A program made the position numbers and the translations under genes. Positions 33,751 to 42,408 of a stretch of 64,000 nucleotides of DNA are shown piece after piece. The stretch's first letter is position 1; every line of letters starts with the position of its first letter. The notes below the pieces were generated by a model that worked only from the letters and a program-made list of their open reading frames with translations, searched no databases and had not been told where the DNA came from. Source of the stretch: Rhodococcus pseudokoreensis (GTDB lineage: Bacteria > Actinomycetota > Actinomycetes > Mycobacteriales > Mycobacteriaceae); the NCBI RefSeq assembly GCF_017068395.1, contig NZ_CP070619.1:5208001-5272000 (forward strand), written 5' to 3'.

Positions 33751-34212
33751 TCAATACACGTTGATCTGCGTGGTGCTGGGGATGTGCGGGCGGTCGGTGG
33801 TCAGCGTGACCTCGACGCGGCCGGATCCCGTCTCGAGGTGGGCCCACGGTTCCGCCGGGAAGTCGAGCAGTCCGCCACTGACCTCGGCGGACCACGAACC
33901 CGCAGCACCGGTTTCCAGGTTGCGCCAGTGCAGCGTCGCGAATACCGAGCACAGCACTCCCGGCGTCGACGACACACCGACGAACGTCCCGTTCAGCCGA
34001 ACGTAGACCAGGCCGGGCAGCGCGTCGGTGGCAACGGTGACTCCTCCGATCCGGCCGCCACAGGCAAGTCCGTGAGCGACGGTCGCGGTGTCCGGAATGT
34101 TCACCCACCTGTCCTGGGTCTGATCCGCCGCGGCCGGGGCGGCGGCACCGAACAATCCGGCCAGCACCAGTCCGGTGATCGCGATCGACTTGCCGAGCGT
34201 AGGAAGAGACAT
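33751..34212 (-). CDS. Exported protein of unknown function
   Basis: A 153-residue protein with a signal peptide (SIAITGLVLAGLFGAAAPAA, then AD). The mature part, about 125 residues, has two cysteines (GLACGGRI, GVLCSVF) and a beta-rich pattern ending TGSGRVEVTLTTD. The segment WRNLETGAAGSWSAE followed later by TGSGRVEVTLTT parallels WHNTTTGATGHSVSDE and TGTGTVSFTVTV in the exported protein at 34827-35369. The two are therefore likely distant paralogues. It is probably in an operon with the smaller exported protein downstream. I do not recognise a named family. Confidence 0.75.
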   Translation of the reverse strand: MSLPTLGKSIAITGLVLAGLFGAAAPAAADQTQDRWVNIPDTATVAHGLACGGRIGGVTVATDALPGLVYVRLNGTFVGVSSTPGVLCSVFATLHWRNLETGAAGSWSAEVSGGLLDFPAEPWAHLETGSGRVEVTLTTDRPHIPSTTQINVY

Positions 34213-34296
34213 GGTGCTCCAGATCGCTGTCGGTCAATGGTCCTGACGGTACCTCGGAAACACGCCACGAGTGATGCCTCGTGGTTTGATCGAGTC

Positions 34297-34773
34297 ATGA
34301 CCGAGGAGAACGGGATTCCCACCGTCGTGACCGCAAGTCGTGTCATCGCCGCTCCGGCGCGGGCGATCTTCGAACTGATCGCCGACCCGGCGCAACAGCC
34401 GCGCTGGGACGGCAACGACAACCTGGCCGAGGCCGCCCCCGGACAGCGGGTGCGCGCCGTGGGTGACGTGTTCACCATGACGCTGACCAACGCAGGCATC
34501 CGCGACAACCACGTGGTGGAATTCGAGGAGGGGTGGCTGATCGCCTGGACGCCGTCCGAGCAGGGCCATCCACCGCCGGGGCATCTGTGGCGCTGGGAGC
34601 TCGAGCCGCTCGACGAGAACCGCGTTCGCGTCACGCATACCTATGATTGGTCGCGCCTGACCGACCCGAAACGCCAACAGCGTGCCCGCATCACCACGTC
34701 CGACTGGCTACTGGCGTCCGCTGACCGGCTTGCCGAACTCGCCGAGGCGAACGACGGGCAACCTCCCGCCTGA
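34297..34773 (+). CDS. SRPBCC (START/polyketide cyclase-like) protein
   Basis: A 158-residue helix-grip protein. VTASRVIAAPARAIFELIAD with DPAQQPRWDGNDN is the typical opening of the polyketide-cyclase/START-like family, and LDENRVRVTHTYDWSRL lies in the C-terminal half. Such proteins bind a hydrophobic ligand in a central cavity. The ATG at 34297 is chosen; the longer open frame upstream overlaps the divergent exported gene. It is transcribed alone and followed by a perfect 10-bp hairpin. Confidence 0.82.
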   Translation: MTEENGIPTVVTASRVIAAPARAIFELIADPAQQPRWDGNDNLAEAAPGQRVRAVGDVFTMTLTNAGIRDNHVVEFEEGWLIAWTPSEQGHPPPGHLWRWELEPLDENRVRVTHTYDWSRLTDPKRQQRARITTSDWLLASADRLAELAEANDGQPPA

Positions 34774-34785
34774 CAGCCGAGGACT

Positions 34786-34817
34786 GTCGGCGGCGCGCAC
34801 TGTGCCACGCCGCCGAC
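34786..34817. terminator. Bidirectional terminator hairpin
   Basis: GTCGGCGGCG (34786-34795) and CGCCGCCGAC (34808-34817) form a perfect 10-bp stem with a 12-base loop. It lies in the 53-base gap between two convergent genes (stops at 34773 and 34827). No long T-run is present, as is common in high-GC actinobacteria. Confidence 0.75.
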
Positions 34818-34826
34818 GGCTCCGAG

Positions 34827-35369
34827 TTACCGACCGGGGACGACGGAGATCGTTCCCTGGCAGACGGCGTTCTGAGAATTGACGAACCACCATCCCGCGC
34901 CGGTCTGGACGGTGACGGTGAACGACACCGTCCCGGTTCCCGTCCAGGTCCGGTTGATCGGGATTCCCGGCTTCTGCTGCAACGCAGCCTCGTCGCTGAC
35001 GCTGTGGCCGGTCGCGCCCGTCGTCGTGTTGTGCCAGTCGACCGACACCCGCGTGCCGTACCAGTTGATTCCGATGCTCGGGATCAGACCGCCGGGCGGC
35101 GCGGGCAGTTCGTTCCCACCGCTGAGCAGGATCGCCGGCTCCAGCGCCGACCCACCCGGTCGCAGCGACTCCCCGGACGACGCGTTGACGGTCCACGTGA
35201 ACGGCGGTGCCCAGACGAGGGGATTCGCGCTCGAGCACGTCATCGTCGTCGACGTCGGCGGTGCGGGCTGAGCATGTGCGACCGCACCCCCTCCTGCCAC
35301 GACAGCGGTTCCCAACCCGGCAGCAGTGAGTACCGCAGCGCATGCGCGGCGCCCCAACTGGTTGCTCAT
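34827..35369 (-). CDS. Exported protein of unknown function
   Basis: A 180-residue protein starting MSNQLGRRACAA. It has a signal peptide with the core AVLTAAGLGTAVVAGGGAVA and a cleavage site near AHAQ. The mature part is beta-rich with two cysteines (TMTCSSA, NAVCQGT) near its ends, suggesting a disulfide. The WHNTTTGATG and TGTGTVSFTVTV segments resemble those of the exported protein at 33751-34212. Family and role are unknown. An alternative ATG at 35381 adds four residues. Confidence 0.75.
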   Translation of the reverse strand: MSNQLGRRACAAVLTAAGLGTAVVAGGGAVAHAQPAPPTSTTMTCSSANPLVWAPPFTWTVNASSGESLRPGGSALEPAILLSGGNELPAPPGGLIPSIGINWYGTRVSVDWHNTTTGATGHSVSDEAALQQKPGIPINRTWTGTGTVSFTVTVQTGAGWWFVNSQNAVCQGTISVVPGR

Positions 35370-35488
35370 GAGCCCTCCCATTTCCTCATTCCCCGAGACC
35401 CGAGACGTACCTCGCCCCCTGGAATTTCGGCGGCAGACAAGAATTCGTTACAGAGCGTGCGGGTTGGGCACCTCTTACGCCCGTGCAG

Positions 35489-35821
35489 TCAGTAGTTCCG
35501 GGCCGGCGGCAGGTCGCGTTGCACCAAAAGTATTTCCGAGGGCGCAATGACACCGGGGAAGTAGAAGTGGCCCTCCGGGGACTGGACCAGATCGGCGTCG
35601 TCGATGCCGTGGACCTCCCACACGTCCACCGCTCCACCGGTGTTGTTCATCCGCACGAACCAGTCGCGTTCCCACTCGCCTGCCGCGAGGAAGCAGCCCT
35701 GCTGCTCGGGGCTGTAGCTCCCTGCGATACCGCGGGCCGCACCCATCCGAGTCCAGTCCAACCCGAATCGGGAAATGGACGCACGATTCAACACCGAGGT
35801 GACGTGGTAGCGGGGTGGCAT
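35489..35821 (-). CDS. Hypothetical protein, possibly ADP-ribosyltransferase-like fold
   Basis: A 110-residue soluble protein starting MPPRYHVTSVLNRASISRFG. The opening 'YHVTS...SI...GLDW' and the end 'VIAPSEILLVQRDLPP' recall small ART-fold proteins (KptA/DarT-like 'YHgT...I...GL'), which begin with a His-Thr/Ser strand. I cannot confirm the fold or the catalytic Glu. There is no signal peptide. It is transcribed leftwards, 93 bases downstream of the frameshifted hydrolase. Confidence 0.5.
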   Translation of the reverse strand: MPPRYHVTSVLNRASISRFGLDWTRMGAARGIAGSYSPEQQGCFLAAGEWERDWFVRMNNTGGAVDVWEVHGIDDADLVQSPEGHFYFPGVIAPSEILLVQRDLPPARNY

Positions 35822-35913
35822 TCCCTCAAGGTAACTCGGAGCATGACCATTGCCCAGTGAATTTCGGTCCCGGCCGGACCTGGACGCCGGTGTGGGAGTT
35901 TGCGACCGAGCAT

Positions 35914-36803
35914 TCAGTTGGATGCCGACGCAAGCTCGTTCGCTGTCAGCGCCAGGATGTCGTCGGCGTGGCTGACGGCGATGAAATGACCACCATCGCT
36001 GACCGGGTGCCAGACGGCGCCCGGGGTCCTGTCGGCCACAGTCTTGTTGATGATCTCGGGGACCAGGGTGTCTGCGCTGCCCTGCCAGAAGTGCACCGGG
36101 CGTGTCACTTTGGTCATGTCGAACGGCCATGCCTCGTAGAGCATGGTGGCGTCGACGACGAGTCCGTCTGCGCCGTGGCGAAAACACTCGCGGCTTGCCC
36201 TCAGAAAGGCGTTGAGGACGTCTTCGTCGGCCAGTACCTCCTGATCTGCCGCGCACGCCGACTTCGTGATCGCCTGCCCGTAGCGATCCTCGAAATGTGT
36301 GGCACTCATGCCGAGCAGCTCGTACATGAGCGTGAAACCCGGGTGGAAGTGCAGCGCCAGGCGACCGTCCAGTGCGTCCACACTGCTCAGATACTTCGCG
36401 GCCCAGTTTGCGCCGAACGTTCCGTAGTTTCCGCCTGCGATGCACACGACGTTGGCGAGGCGCATCGGGTCCAGATACGCGGCCGCCGCCAGGGCCCACG
36501 GTCCGCCCTCGGACCACCCGGTTACGCGAACCGGTCGGCGTCGAACGAGTCGGCGAGCAGCAGGAGGTCGTCGGTCCAGCTTTCGAAGGTGCGGCCCGGC
36601 TGGAGATCGGACCCGCCGATGCCCGGCCGATCCGCGCACACGAATCGCAATCCGTTGGCCTTCGCGTACGAATCGAACAGCGCGGCCTCCCATCGGCTGG
36701 ACGGTCCGCCGTGGTTGTGCAGCACGAGCGGACCGCGCGGGTCACCGGCTTCGAGATACGTGATGGTCCGGCTGCCGATCCGGATGCTTCCCTCGCTCGT
36801 CAC
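35914..36803 (-). pseudogene. Alpha/beta-fold hydrolase, single-base frameshift at the nucleophile
   Basis: The N-terminal 93 residues (from 36803) include HNHGGPSSRWE, the oxyanion region, and CADRPGIGGSD. They end at a TAA at 36522-36524, right after DADRFA. The remainder continues in another frame with VTGWSEGGPWALAAAAYLDP (nucleophile Ser) and SDGGHFIAVSH (catalytic His). Adding one G at about 36525 gives RFAVTGWSEGG and a normal protein of about 296 residues. The active-site residues are otherwise intact, so the break is recent or a sequencing error. Substrate unknown. Confidence 0.82.
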
Positions 36804-36896
36804 GTGGACTCCTCACAGTGTTGGCCGGACGCCGAAACTGGGTGGGCGGCGTCGAAACTGCAGGTACTCCGAACTTCTCCATACTAGGCTCGACGG

Positions 36897-37541
36897 GTGG
36901 TTCGTCCCGAGCGGTTAGGGGTATCCGGCGTGGTGCAATCGACGGAGCGGCACGGTGTGCGTTGGCGTGGCGGTCTTGCCTTCCTCTCGATCGTCCTGGC
37001 AGGAGTCCTGCTTGCGGCCGGGTGCGGGCAGCAGGACTCCGGGTCCGATGGCGACTCGCAGCAGGACCAGACGACGTCCGCGGCGAACCTCTTGCCCGAG
37101 GACGTGGTCGTCGCGCTGGACGGAGTGCAGAACTACTTCCCGGAGATCGAGCGACAGACCGCGACGAGTGAGAACTCCACCGCGGCCGGTGCCCCCGATG
37201 CGACGAGAATGGTGATCTACGAAGACGGAGACGGGCGAAGGGTCACCATCTCGGTGGATCAGTACCCCAGCCCGGACGCGGCCTCCACCGCATTCGAGCA
37301 GGCGATCGACAAGAGTGAAGTCGTCCCGGGATTCGTGGCGCTGCCCGCGCCGGCCGATGTGGGCGACAAGGCGTTCGCCGGTTCCGTCACGCAGGGCGAA
37401 GACACGCACATCGGGTACGGCGCACTCGACGGCGCATATGTCGTCGGGGTGACGTCGGCCGGCTATCCGGCCACCCCCGAGAACGTCGACAAGCTGACCG
37501 GTCTCACCCGGGACGCGGTCGCGAAAGCCGGCACGGCATAG
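36897..37541 (+). CDS. Putative lipoprotein
   Basis: An exported lipoprotein of up to 214 residues. A basic N-terminus and hydrophobic core are followed by a lipobox LLAAGC, with Cys about residue 43 from the GTG at 36897. Another GTG at 36930 would give a more usual signal-peptide length and is equally plausible. The mature part begins with a Ser/Asp/Gln-rich linker, then a compact domain of about 150 residues with no motif I recognise. It would be anchored on the outer face of the cytoplasmic membrane. It is divergent from the broken hydrolase. Confidence 0.75.
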   Translation: MVRPERLGVSGVVQSTERHGVRWRGGLAFLSIVLAGVLLAAGCGQQDSGSDGDSQQDQTTSAANLLPEDVVVALDGVQNYFPEIERQTATSENSTAAGAPDATRMVIYEDGDGRRVTISVDQYPSPDAASTAFEQAIDKSEVVPGFVALPAPADVGDKAFAGSVTQGEDTHIGYGALDGAYVVGVTSAGYPATPENVDKLTGLTRDAVAKAGTA

Positions 37542-37687
37542 GGCCCGCGCCAACACCGCGTCAGGATTGCGGTCGCCGGAGTCAGATCGGTGTCAAGACC
37601 GGTCGAAACCTCGTTCGACGGGGGTAGATCTGGAACTGAATCCCGAGTCGGCCCACCCACGGCCGCCGAGGGATCGAGGAGGTTCCG

Positions 37688-38068
37688 ATGACGCTTCATC
37701 TTCCCCACAAGTTCGCCCACGAACAGTCGCGGCAGAACACGCTGCTCGACCTGTCGGCCCTCGGCACGGACGGCCCGGGCATCGAGGACGCGCTGCGTGC
37801 GGTGATGGAACAGCCACAACCGCGGCTGGTCGGATTCCGATGCCCCGCCCGTTTGGGATCGATCGACGACGCGATCGGGTTGATGGAACGGGTCCGCCGC
37901 GACTACGGGGTGATCCTGACGGAGCTGGTCCTGGCCGACGCGGATCGGGTCGATCTGCGCGAGGCCGTCGACGAGGCCCTGGACGAGGCCTGCGCCCGGA
38001 ACCGGTTCCCCCGCCCGAGCGTCGTGTTCACCGGGCGCCCGGCTGTGTCCGCCTTGATGAAATCTTGA
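37688..38068 (+). CDS. Conserved-looking hypothetical protein
   Basis: A 126-residue soluble protein (MTLHLPHKFAHEQSRQNTLL...) with a strong GAGGAGG ribosome-binding site 6 bases before the ATG. The sequence is mixed alpha/beta with DAIGLMERVRRDYGVILTEL and EAVDEALDEACARNRF helices. There are no motifs I recognise and no signal peptide. It lies between the lipoprotein and the TetR/ABC operon, with its own upstream region of about 145 bases. Real because of the RBS, the GC-rich third positions and the lack of a better frame. Confidence 0.65.
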   Translation: MTLHLPHKFAHEQSRQNTLLDLSALGTDGPGIEDALRAVMEQPQPRLVGFRCPARLGSIDDAIGLMERVRRDYGVILTELVLADADRVDLREAVDEALDEACARNRFPRPSVVFTGRPAVSALMKS

Positions 38069-38080
38069 CGCCGTCACCCC

Positions 38081-38126
38081 TTGCGCCCGGTTGAACGCGC
38101 GTTTAGCGTATTAAACATGCGTTCAA
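38081..38126 (+). promoter_or_regulatory. Leaderless promoter with overlapping TetR operator
   Basis: TTGCGC (38081-38086), 17 bases, then TAGCGT (38104-38109) puts the transcription start at about the ATG at 38117. A large inverted repeat spans it: arms 38091-38105 (TTGAACGCGCGTTTA) and 38112-38126 (TAAACATGCGTTCAA), 13 of 15 pairs matching. The operator covers the -10, the start site and the first codons, which suits autorepression by the TetR protein encoded there. Confidence 0.65.
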
Positions 38127-38821
38127 CCAATGCCGCTTCCGGGGTCCCGCAGCCCGACATGACCACCCGCGCCCGAGTGCGCGACGCGGCCATCACGGTG
38201 TTCGGCAACCACGGTTTCGGCACCGGAGTGCGGGCGATCGCCACCGCCGCCGGGGTGTCACCCGGCCTGGTCATCCACCATTTCGGTTCGAAGGACGGCC
38301 TGCGCGCCGAATGCGACGAGCACGTCCTGCGGATCATCCGGGAGCAGAAGGCGGAGGCCATATCGACGCCCGGGCCCGCGGGAGCGATGCAGGCCCTCGC
38401 CGACATCGAGCAATACGCCCCACTCGTCGCGTATATCGTGCGGAGTTTCCAGGCGGGCGGCGGTCTCGGCGAATCCCTCTTCGAGCACATGGTGGAAGAC
38501 ACCAGCCAGTACCTCGAACTGGGAGTGGCGACCGGGGCTGTCCGGCCCAGCCGCAATCCGGCGGCGCGGGCCCGCTACCTCACGCTCTACAACGTCGGCG
38601 CGATGCTGCTGTACCTGCAGATGCGCGCCGACAAGGAAGTTCCGCTCGATTACGCAACCGCCATCCGCGACCTCGCCACCGACGTCACGCTGCCCGCCCT
38701 CGAGATGTACACGGAGGGTCTGCTGCCGGATTCGTCGATGCTCGAGGCATATCTGGCCACCGAAGACGGCGCCGCGCAGGCGGGCGCGGCAGCCCCAGAA
38801 CATACCGACTCCCCGAACTAG
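38117..38821 (+). CDS. TetR-family regulator of an ABC exporter
   Basis: A 234-residue TetR protein. The HTH is in [20 protein letters not shown], followed by [13 protein letters not shown], then a long ligand-binding domain. The ATG at 38117 lies at the predicted transcription start, inside the operator. It is followed by the ABC ATPase after 8 bases and the permease after that, one operon. It likely controls its own exporter operon and responds to the exported compound. Confidence 0.9.
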   Translation: MRSTNAASGVPQPDMTTRARVRDAAITVFGNHGFGTGVRAIATAAGVSPGLVIHHFGSKDGLRAECDEHVLRIIREQKAEAISTPGPAGAMQALADIEQYAPLVAYIVRSFQAGGGLGESLFEHMVEDTSQYLELGVATGAVRPSRNPAARARYLTLYNVGAMLLYLQMRADKEVPLDYATAIRDLATDVTLPALEMYTEGLLPDSSMLEAYLATEDGAAQAGAAAPEHTDSPN

Positions 38822-38829
38822 GAGCAGCT

Positions 38830-39759
38830 ATGAGCGCGATCATCGAAGTGCGCAACCTGGTGAAGACGTTCGGACGAACCCGGGCGCTCGACGGACTCGA
38901 CCTCGAGGTCGGCGAAGGGGAAGTGCACGGGTTCCTCGGGCCGAACGGGGCAGGCAAGTCCACCACCATCCGCGTCCTCCTCGGAAGCCTGCACGCCGAC
39001 AGCGGTGAGGCCACCGTGTTCGGCCGCGATCCGTGGCGCGACGCCGTCGCCCTGCACCTCGATATGGCGTACGTCCCCGGCGACGTGACACTGTGGCCGT
39101 CGTTGTCCGGCGGCGAGACCATCGACCTCCTCGCGCGGATGCGCGGCGGACTGGACGAGACCCGCAAGAAGGATCTGATCGAGCGTTTCGACCTCGACCC
39201 GCGGAAGAAGGGGCGGGCGTATTCGAAGGGCAATCGGCAGAAGGTGGCCCTGGTGTCGGCGTTCTCGTCCGACGCCCGCCTGCTGCTGCTCGACGAACCG
39301 ACTTCCGGGCTGGATCCGTTGATGGAACAGGTGTTCCGCGAGTGCGTCGGCGAGGCCCGCGACCGCGGGGTCACCGTGCTGCTGTCCAGTCACATCCTGT
39401 CCGAGGTGGAGGCGCTGTGCGAGCGGGTCACCATCATCAGGTCGGGGCGGACGGTCGAATCGGGGACGCTGGCGTCGATGCGGCACCTCAGCCGCACGTC
39501 GATCACCGCCGAACTTCTCGGTGATCCCGGCGATCTGAGTCGCATCGACGGCGTGGCGGACATCCAGTTCGACGGGTCGACGCTGCACTGTCAGGTCGAC
39601 AGCGAACATCTCGGCGAACTCATCCGGGTGCTCGGCGACACCGGGGTGCGGAGCCTCGTCAGCAAGCCCCCGACCCTCGAAGAACTCTTCCTGCGGCACT
39701 ACGAGATCGACGACGGCCCGACGGCGTCGTCCGACACGGCGGAGAAGGTGCGGGCATGA
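38830..39759 (+). CDS. ABC exporter ATP-binding protein
   Basis: A 309-residue ATPase. Walker A is [13 protein letters not shown]; the signature loop reads [11 protein letters not shown] rather than LSGGQ, as in the DrrA/antibiotic-exporter group; Walker B is [15 protein letters not shown]; the switch His is in [18 protein letters not shown] precedes the ATG at 38830. The C-terminal 80 residues after the ATPase core are also DrrA-like. It pairs with the permease, which overlaps its stop by 4 bases. Confidence 0.92.
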   Translation: MSAIIEVRNLVKTFGRTRALDGLDLEVGEGEVHGFLGPNGAGKSTTIRVLLGSLHADSGEATVFGRDPWRDAVALHLDMAYVPGDVTLWPSLSGGETIDLLARMRGGLDETRKKDLIERFDLDPRKKGRAYSKGNRQKVALVSAFSSDARLLLLDEPTSGLDPLMEQVFRECVGEARDRGVTVLLSSHILSEVEALCERVTIIRSGRTVESGTLASMRHLSRTSITAELLGDPGDLSRIDGVADIQFDGSTLHCQVDSEHLGELIRVLGDTGVRSLVSKPPTLEELFLRHYEIDDGPTASSDTAEKVRA

Positions 39760-41393
39760 CTACCGCAACGGTGTCCCGGTTCCGGCCCGTGGAACCGGCG
39801 CCGGTATCTACCTCGGATTTCAAGGGGACGCTGCACTTTCTGCGGCTGTTCCTGCGCCGGGACCGGATCGCGCTGCCCCTGTGGGTGCTGATCTTCGCGT
39901 TCGCGCCCGCGCTGTACGTCGCGAGCATCGCCGACATCTACACCTCGCCGGCCGACCTGGCGGAGTTCGCGGCCACCACTGCGGCCAGCCCCGCGCAGAT
40001 CGCCATGTACGGGCCGATTTTCAACTCCAGCCTGGGTTCGGTGGGGGTCTGGAAGGCCGGCATCTACTACACGCTGATCGGGCTGGTGGTGATCCTGACG
40101 GTCATCCGGCACACCCGCGCCGAGGAGGAGACCGGCCGGGCCGAGCTTCTCGACTCCACCGCCGTCGGACGGTATTCGGGTCTGACCGCGGCGTTGATCC
40201 TCGCCGGCGGTGCCTCCGTGGTCACCGGGATTCTCTGTGCGGCAGCGCTACTCGCCCGCGACCTTCCGGTGGGCGGCTCGGTCGCCTTCGGGACGTCGCT
40301 GGCCTGCTCCGGTCTGGTGTTCACAGCGGTGGCGGCCGTTGCGGCGCAAGTGAGTACCGGCGCCCGCGTCGCGCGCGGCATCGCGTTGACGGTGCTGGGC
40401 GTCGCGTTCGCGTTGCGCGCGGTCGGTGACGCCGGCAGCGGCACCCTGTCGTGGTTCTCGCCGCTCGGCTGGGCACTGCAGATCCGTCCGTACGCCGACG
40501 AACGCTGGTGGGTCGTCATCCCCAGCCTCGTCACGGCGGCCGTACTCACCTGGGCGGCATACGCTCTCCTGCGCCGACGCGATGTCGGGGCCGGCCTGAT
40601 CGCCGAACGACCCGGACCCACCGACGCATCGCCTGCGCTCGCCGGAACCCTGGGACTGGCGTGGCGGATGCACCGCGGCACGCTCGCGGCCTGGACCGCC
40701 GGGCTCGGACTGTACGGCCTGCTGATAGGCAGCGCCGCCAAGGGCGTCGGCGGCCAGGTCGGCAACAGTCAGACGATCCGGGACATCATCCTGCGGATGG
40801 GTGGGTCGCAGTCGCTGGAGGAATCGTTCATCGGCTACGCGTTCACCATGCTCGCCATCGCGGCCGCGGCCTACGCGATCTCCGCGTCGCTGCGCCTGTA
40901 TTCGGAGGAGAACGCCCAGCGTCTCGAACCCGTGACCGCCGGTTCCGTCGGCCGGGTCCGGTGGGCGTCGAGCCACATCCTGTTCGCGTTGCTGGGTCCG
41001 GCGGTCGCGATGGTGGTGGCCGGGGTGGCCGCCGGACTCACCTACGGTGCATCCATCGGCGATGTGGGTGGGGCCCTGCCACGTGTGGTCGGGGCGGCGC
41101 TCGTGCAGCTTCCCGCGATCTGGATGCTGGCCGGAGTGACGGTCCTGCTGTTCGGTGTCGTTCCGCGGTTCACACCGGTGGCGTGGGGAGTGCTCGTTGC
41201 GTTCCTGCTGATCTTCATGGTGGGGTCGATCGCGCAGTTCCCGCAGGCGGTGCTGAATCTCGAGCCGTTCAGCCACGCCCCGAAGCTGCCGGGCGGCCAG
41301 TTCGAATGGGCGCCGATCGGGTGGCTGCTGCTGATCACGGCCGCGCTGATCGCGGTAGGTGTGGCGGCGTTCCGGCGGCGCGATCTGCGCTGA
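39756..41393 (+). CDS. ABC-2-type exporter permease (polyketide-antibiotic exporter-like)
   Basis: A 545-residue membrane protein with about 12 hydrophobic segments in two halves of six, a size typical of the TnrB3/tetronasin-type 'ABC exporter of polyketide antibiotics' permeases. The first half has [20 protein letters not shown]; the second opens near [20 protein letters not shown]. The ATG overlaps the ATPase stop. It probably exports a hydrophobic compound or antibiotic sensed by the TetR protein. No biosynthetic genes are nearby, so self-resistance or general efflux is likelier than product export. Confidence 0.88.
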   Translation: MTTATVSRFRPVEPAPVSTSDFKGTLHFLRLFLRRDRIALPLWVLIFAFAPALYVASIADIYTSPADLAEFAATTAASPAQIAMYGPIFNSSLGSVGVWKAGIYYTLIGLVVILTVIRHTRAEEETGRAELLDSTAVGRYSGLTAALILAGGASVVTGILCAAALLARDLPVGGSVAFGTSLACSGLVFTAVAAVAAQVSTGARVARGIALTVLGVAFALRAVGDAGSGTLSWFSPLGWALQIRPYADERWWVVIPSLVTAAVLTWAAYALLRRRDVGAGLIAERPGPTDASPALAGTLGLAWRMHRGTLAAWTAGLGLYGLLIGSAAKGVGGQVGNSQTIRDIILRMGGSQSLEESFIGYAFTMLAIAAAAYAISASLRLYSEENAQRLEPVTAGSVGRVRWASSHILFALLGPAVAMVVAGVAAGLTYGASIGDVGGALPRVVGAALVQLPAIWMLAGVTVLLFGVVPRFTPVAWGVLVAFLLIFMVGSIAQFPQAVLNLEPFSHAPKLPGGQFEWAPIGWLLLITAALIAVGVAAFRRRDLR

Positions 41394-41400
41394 GCCCCGG

Positions 41401-41440
41401 CCGGTGTGCACACTGAAGGCATGGCACGTGTGCACACCGG
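41401..41440. promoter_or_regulatory. Perfect 13-bp inverted repeat straddling the iclR start codon
   Basis: CCGGTGTGCACAC (41401-41413) and GTGTGCACACCGG (41428-41440) are exact inverted copies with a 14-base centre; each arm also contains the palindrome GTGTGCACAC. The right arm lies inside codons 3-7 of the IclR gene. A repressor bound here would block its own expression. Confidence 0.7.
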
Positions 41441-42173
41441 CGAGTCCGTCCTGGCCCGGACGGTGCGGATCGTCGAATCGTTCCGTTCGGACGATTCGCT
41501 GCTCACGGTGTCCGAGATCGCCCGGCGGTCCGGTCTCCACATCTCCACCACGTCGCGGCTGATCGACGAACTGGTGGGGTGCGGCTGGCTCGAGCGTGAG
41601 GACCGGAAGGTGCGGATCGGGGTCCGACTGTGGGAGGTCGCGTCGCGGGCGTCCCCGACCCTCGGGCTCCGGGAGGCGGCGATGCCGTTCATGGAGGACC
41701 TGCACGCCGTCGTCGGGCAGCACACGCAGCTCGGTGTCCTCGAGGGCGACGAGGTGCTGTTCATCGAGCGGCTCACGGCGCCGGGAGCCGTCGTCAACTA
41801 CACGCGCATCGCCGGCCGGATGCCGCTGCACGTCTCCTCGTCCGGGCTGATCCTGCTCGCGCACGGACCGTCGGAGCTCCAGGAGCGGATCCTGGGGGAG
41901 CCGTTGAAGGTGTTCACCGACAAGACGATTCGTACCCCACGACAGTTGCGCGGAGTGCTGGCGGACGTGCGCAGGCACGGCTACATCCTCTGTGCCGGTC
42001 ACCTGTACCCGGACACGACGGGTGTCGCGGTTCCGGTGCGGGACGGCACCGGCAAGGTGGTCGCCGCGCTGTCGGTCGTCGTGCCGAACGACGAGAAGGC
42101 GTACGCGCAGATCCCCGCGCTGCAGGCGGCGGCGAAGGGCATCACCCGGGTGATGGCGACCGCGTCGAAGTAG
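41421..42173 (+). CDS. IclR-family transcriptional regulator
   Basis: A 250-residue IclR protein. The winged helix (LLTVSEIARRSGLHISTTSR, then LIDELVGCGWLERE) is followed by the effector-binding domain with RMPLHVSSSGLILLAHGP and a C-terminal GVAVPVRDGTGKVVAALSVV. The start is ATG 41421, inside a perfect inverted repeat; no SD is visible, so it may be leaderless. No target gene is directly adjacent. Candidates are the P450 operon (43423) or only itself. IclR proteins commonly control aromatic-acid degradation. Confidence 0.92.
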   Translation: MARVHTGESVLARTVRIVESFRSDDSLLTVSEIARRSGLHISTTSRLIDELVGCGWLEREDRKVRIGVRLWEVASRASPTLGLREAAMPFMEDLHAVVGQHTQLGVLEGDEVLFIERLTAPGAVVNYTRIAGRMPLHVSSSGLILLAHGPSELQERILGEPLKVFTDKTIRTPRQLRGVLADVRRHGYILCAGHLYPDTTGVAVPVRDGTGKVVAALSVVVPNDEKAYAQIPALQAAAKGITRVMATASK

Positions 42174-42251
42174 CCCGCCGGCTCGGTGGACTATCCGACC
42201 CGCCCGTGCCACGGTGGAATCGGAACCACTTCTCCCGGAAAGCGCAGCGCC

Positions 42252-42404
42252 ATGGAAAGCACCGCACAACCCAACCCGCTGGAATGCCCGGACTGCCACG
42301 CCCTCACCGCGGATCTCGAGGCCCACAAACACTGGCACTCCCGGCTCGTGCACGACATCGCCACCGCGGTCGACAAGGACATCAGCCGACGGGCGCACAC
42401 CTAG
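42252..42404 (+). CDS. Small protein with a Cys/His metal-binding-like motif
   Basis: A 50-residue protein (MESTAQPNPLECPDCHALTA...). CPDCH is followed by a His-rich EAHKHWHSRLVHD, giving enough Cys/His ligands for one zinc. The C-terminus is helical and charged. Start at ATG 42252; the longer frame upstream from 42186 lacks support. It follows the IclR gene by 78 bases on the same strand and abuts the convergent reductase relic. The function is unknown. Confidence 0.55.
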   Translation: MESTAQPNPLECPDCHALTADLEAHKHWHSRLVHDIATAVDKDISRRAHT

Positions 42405-42408
42405 GACG

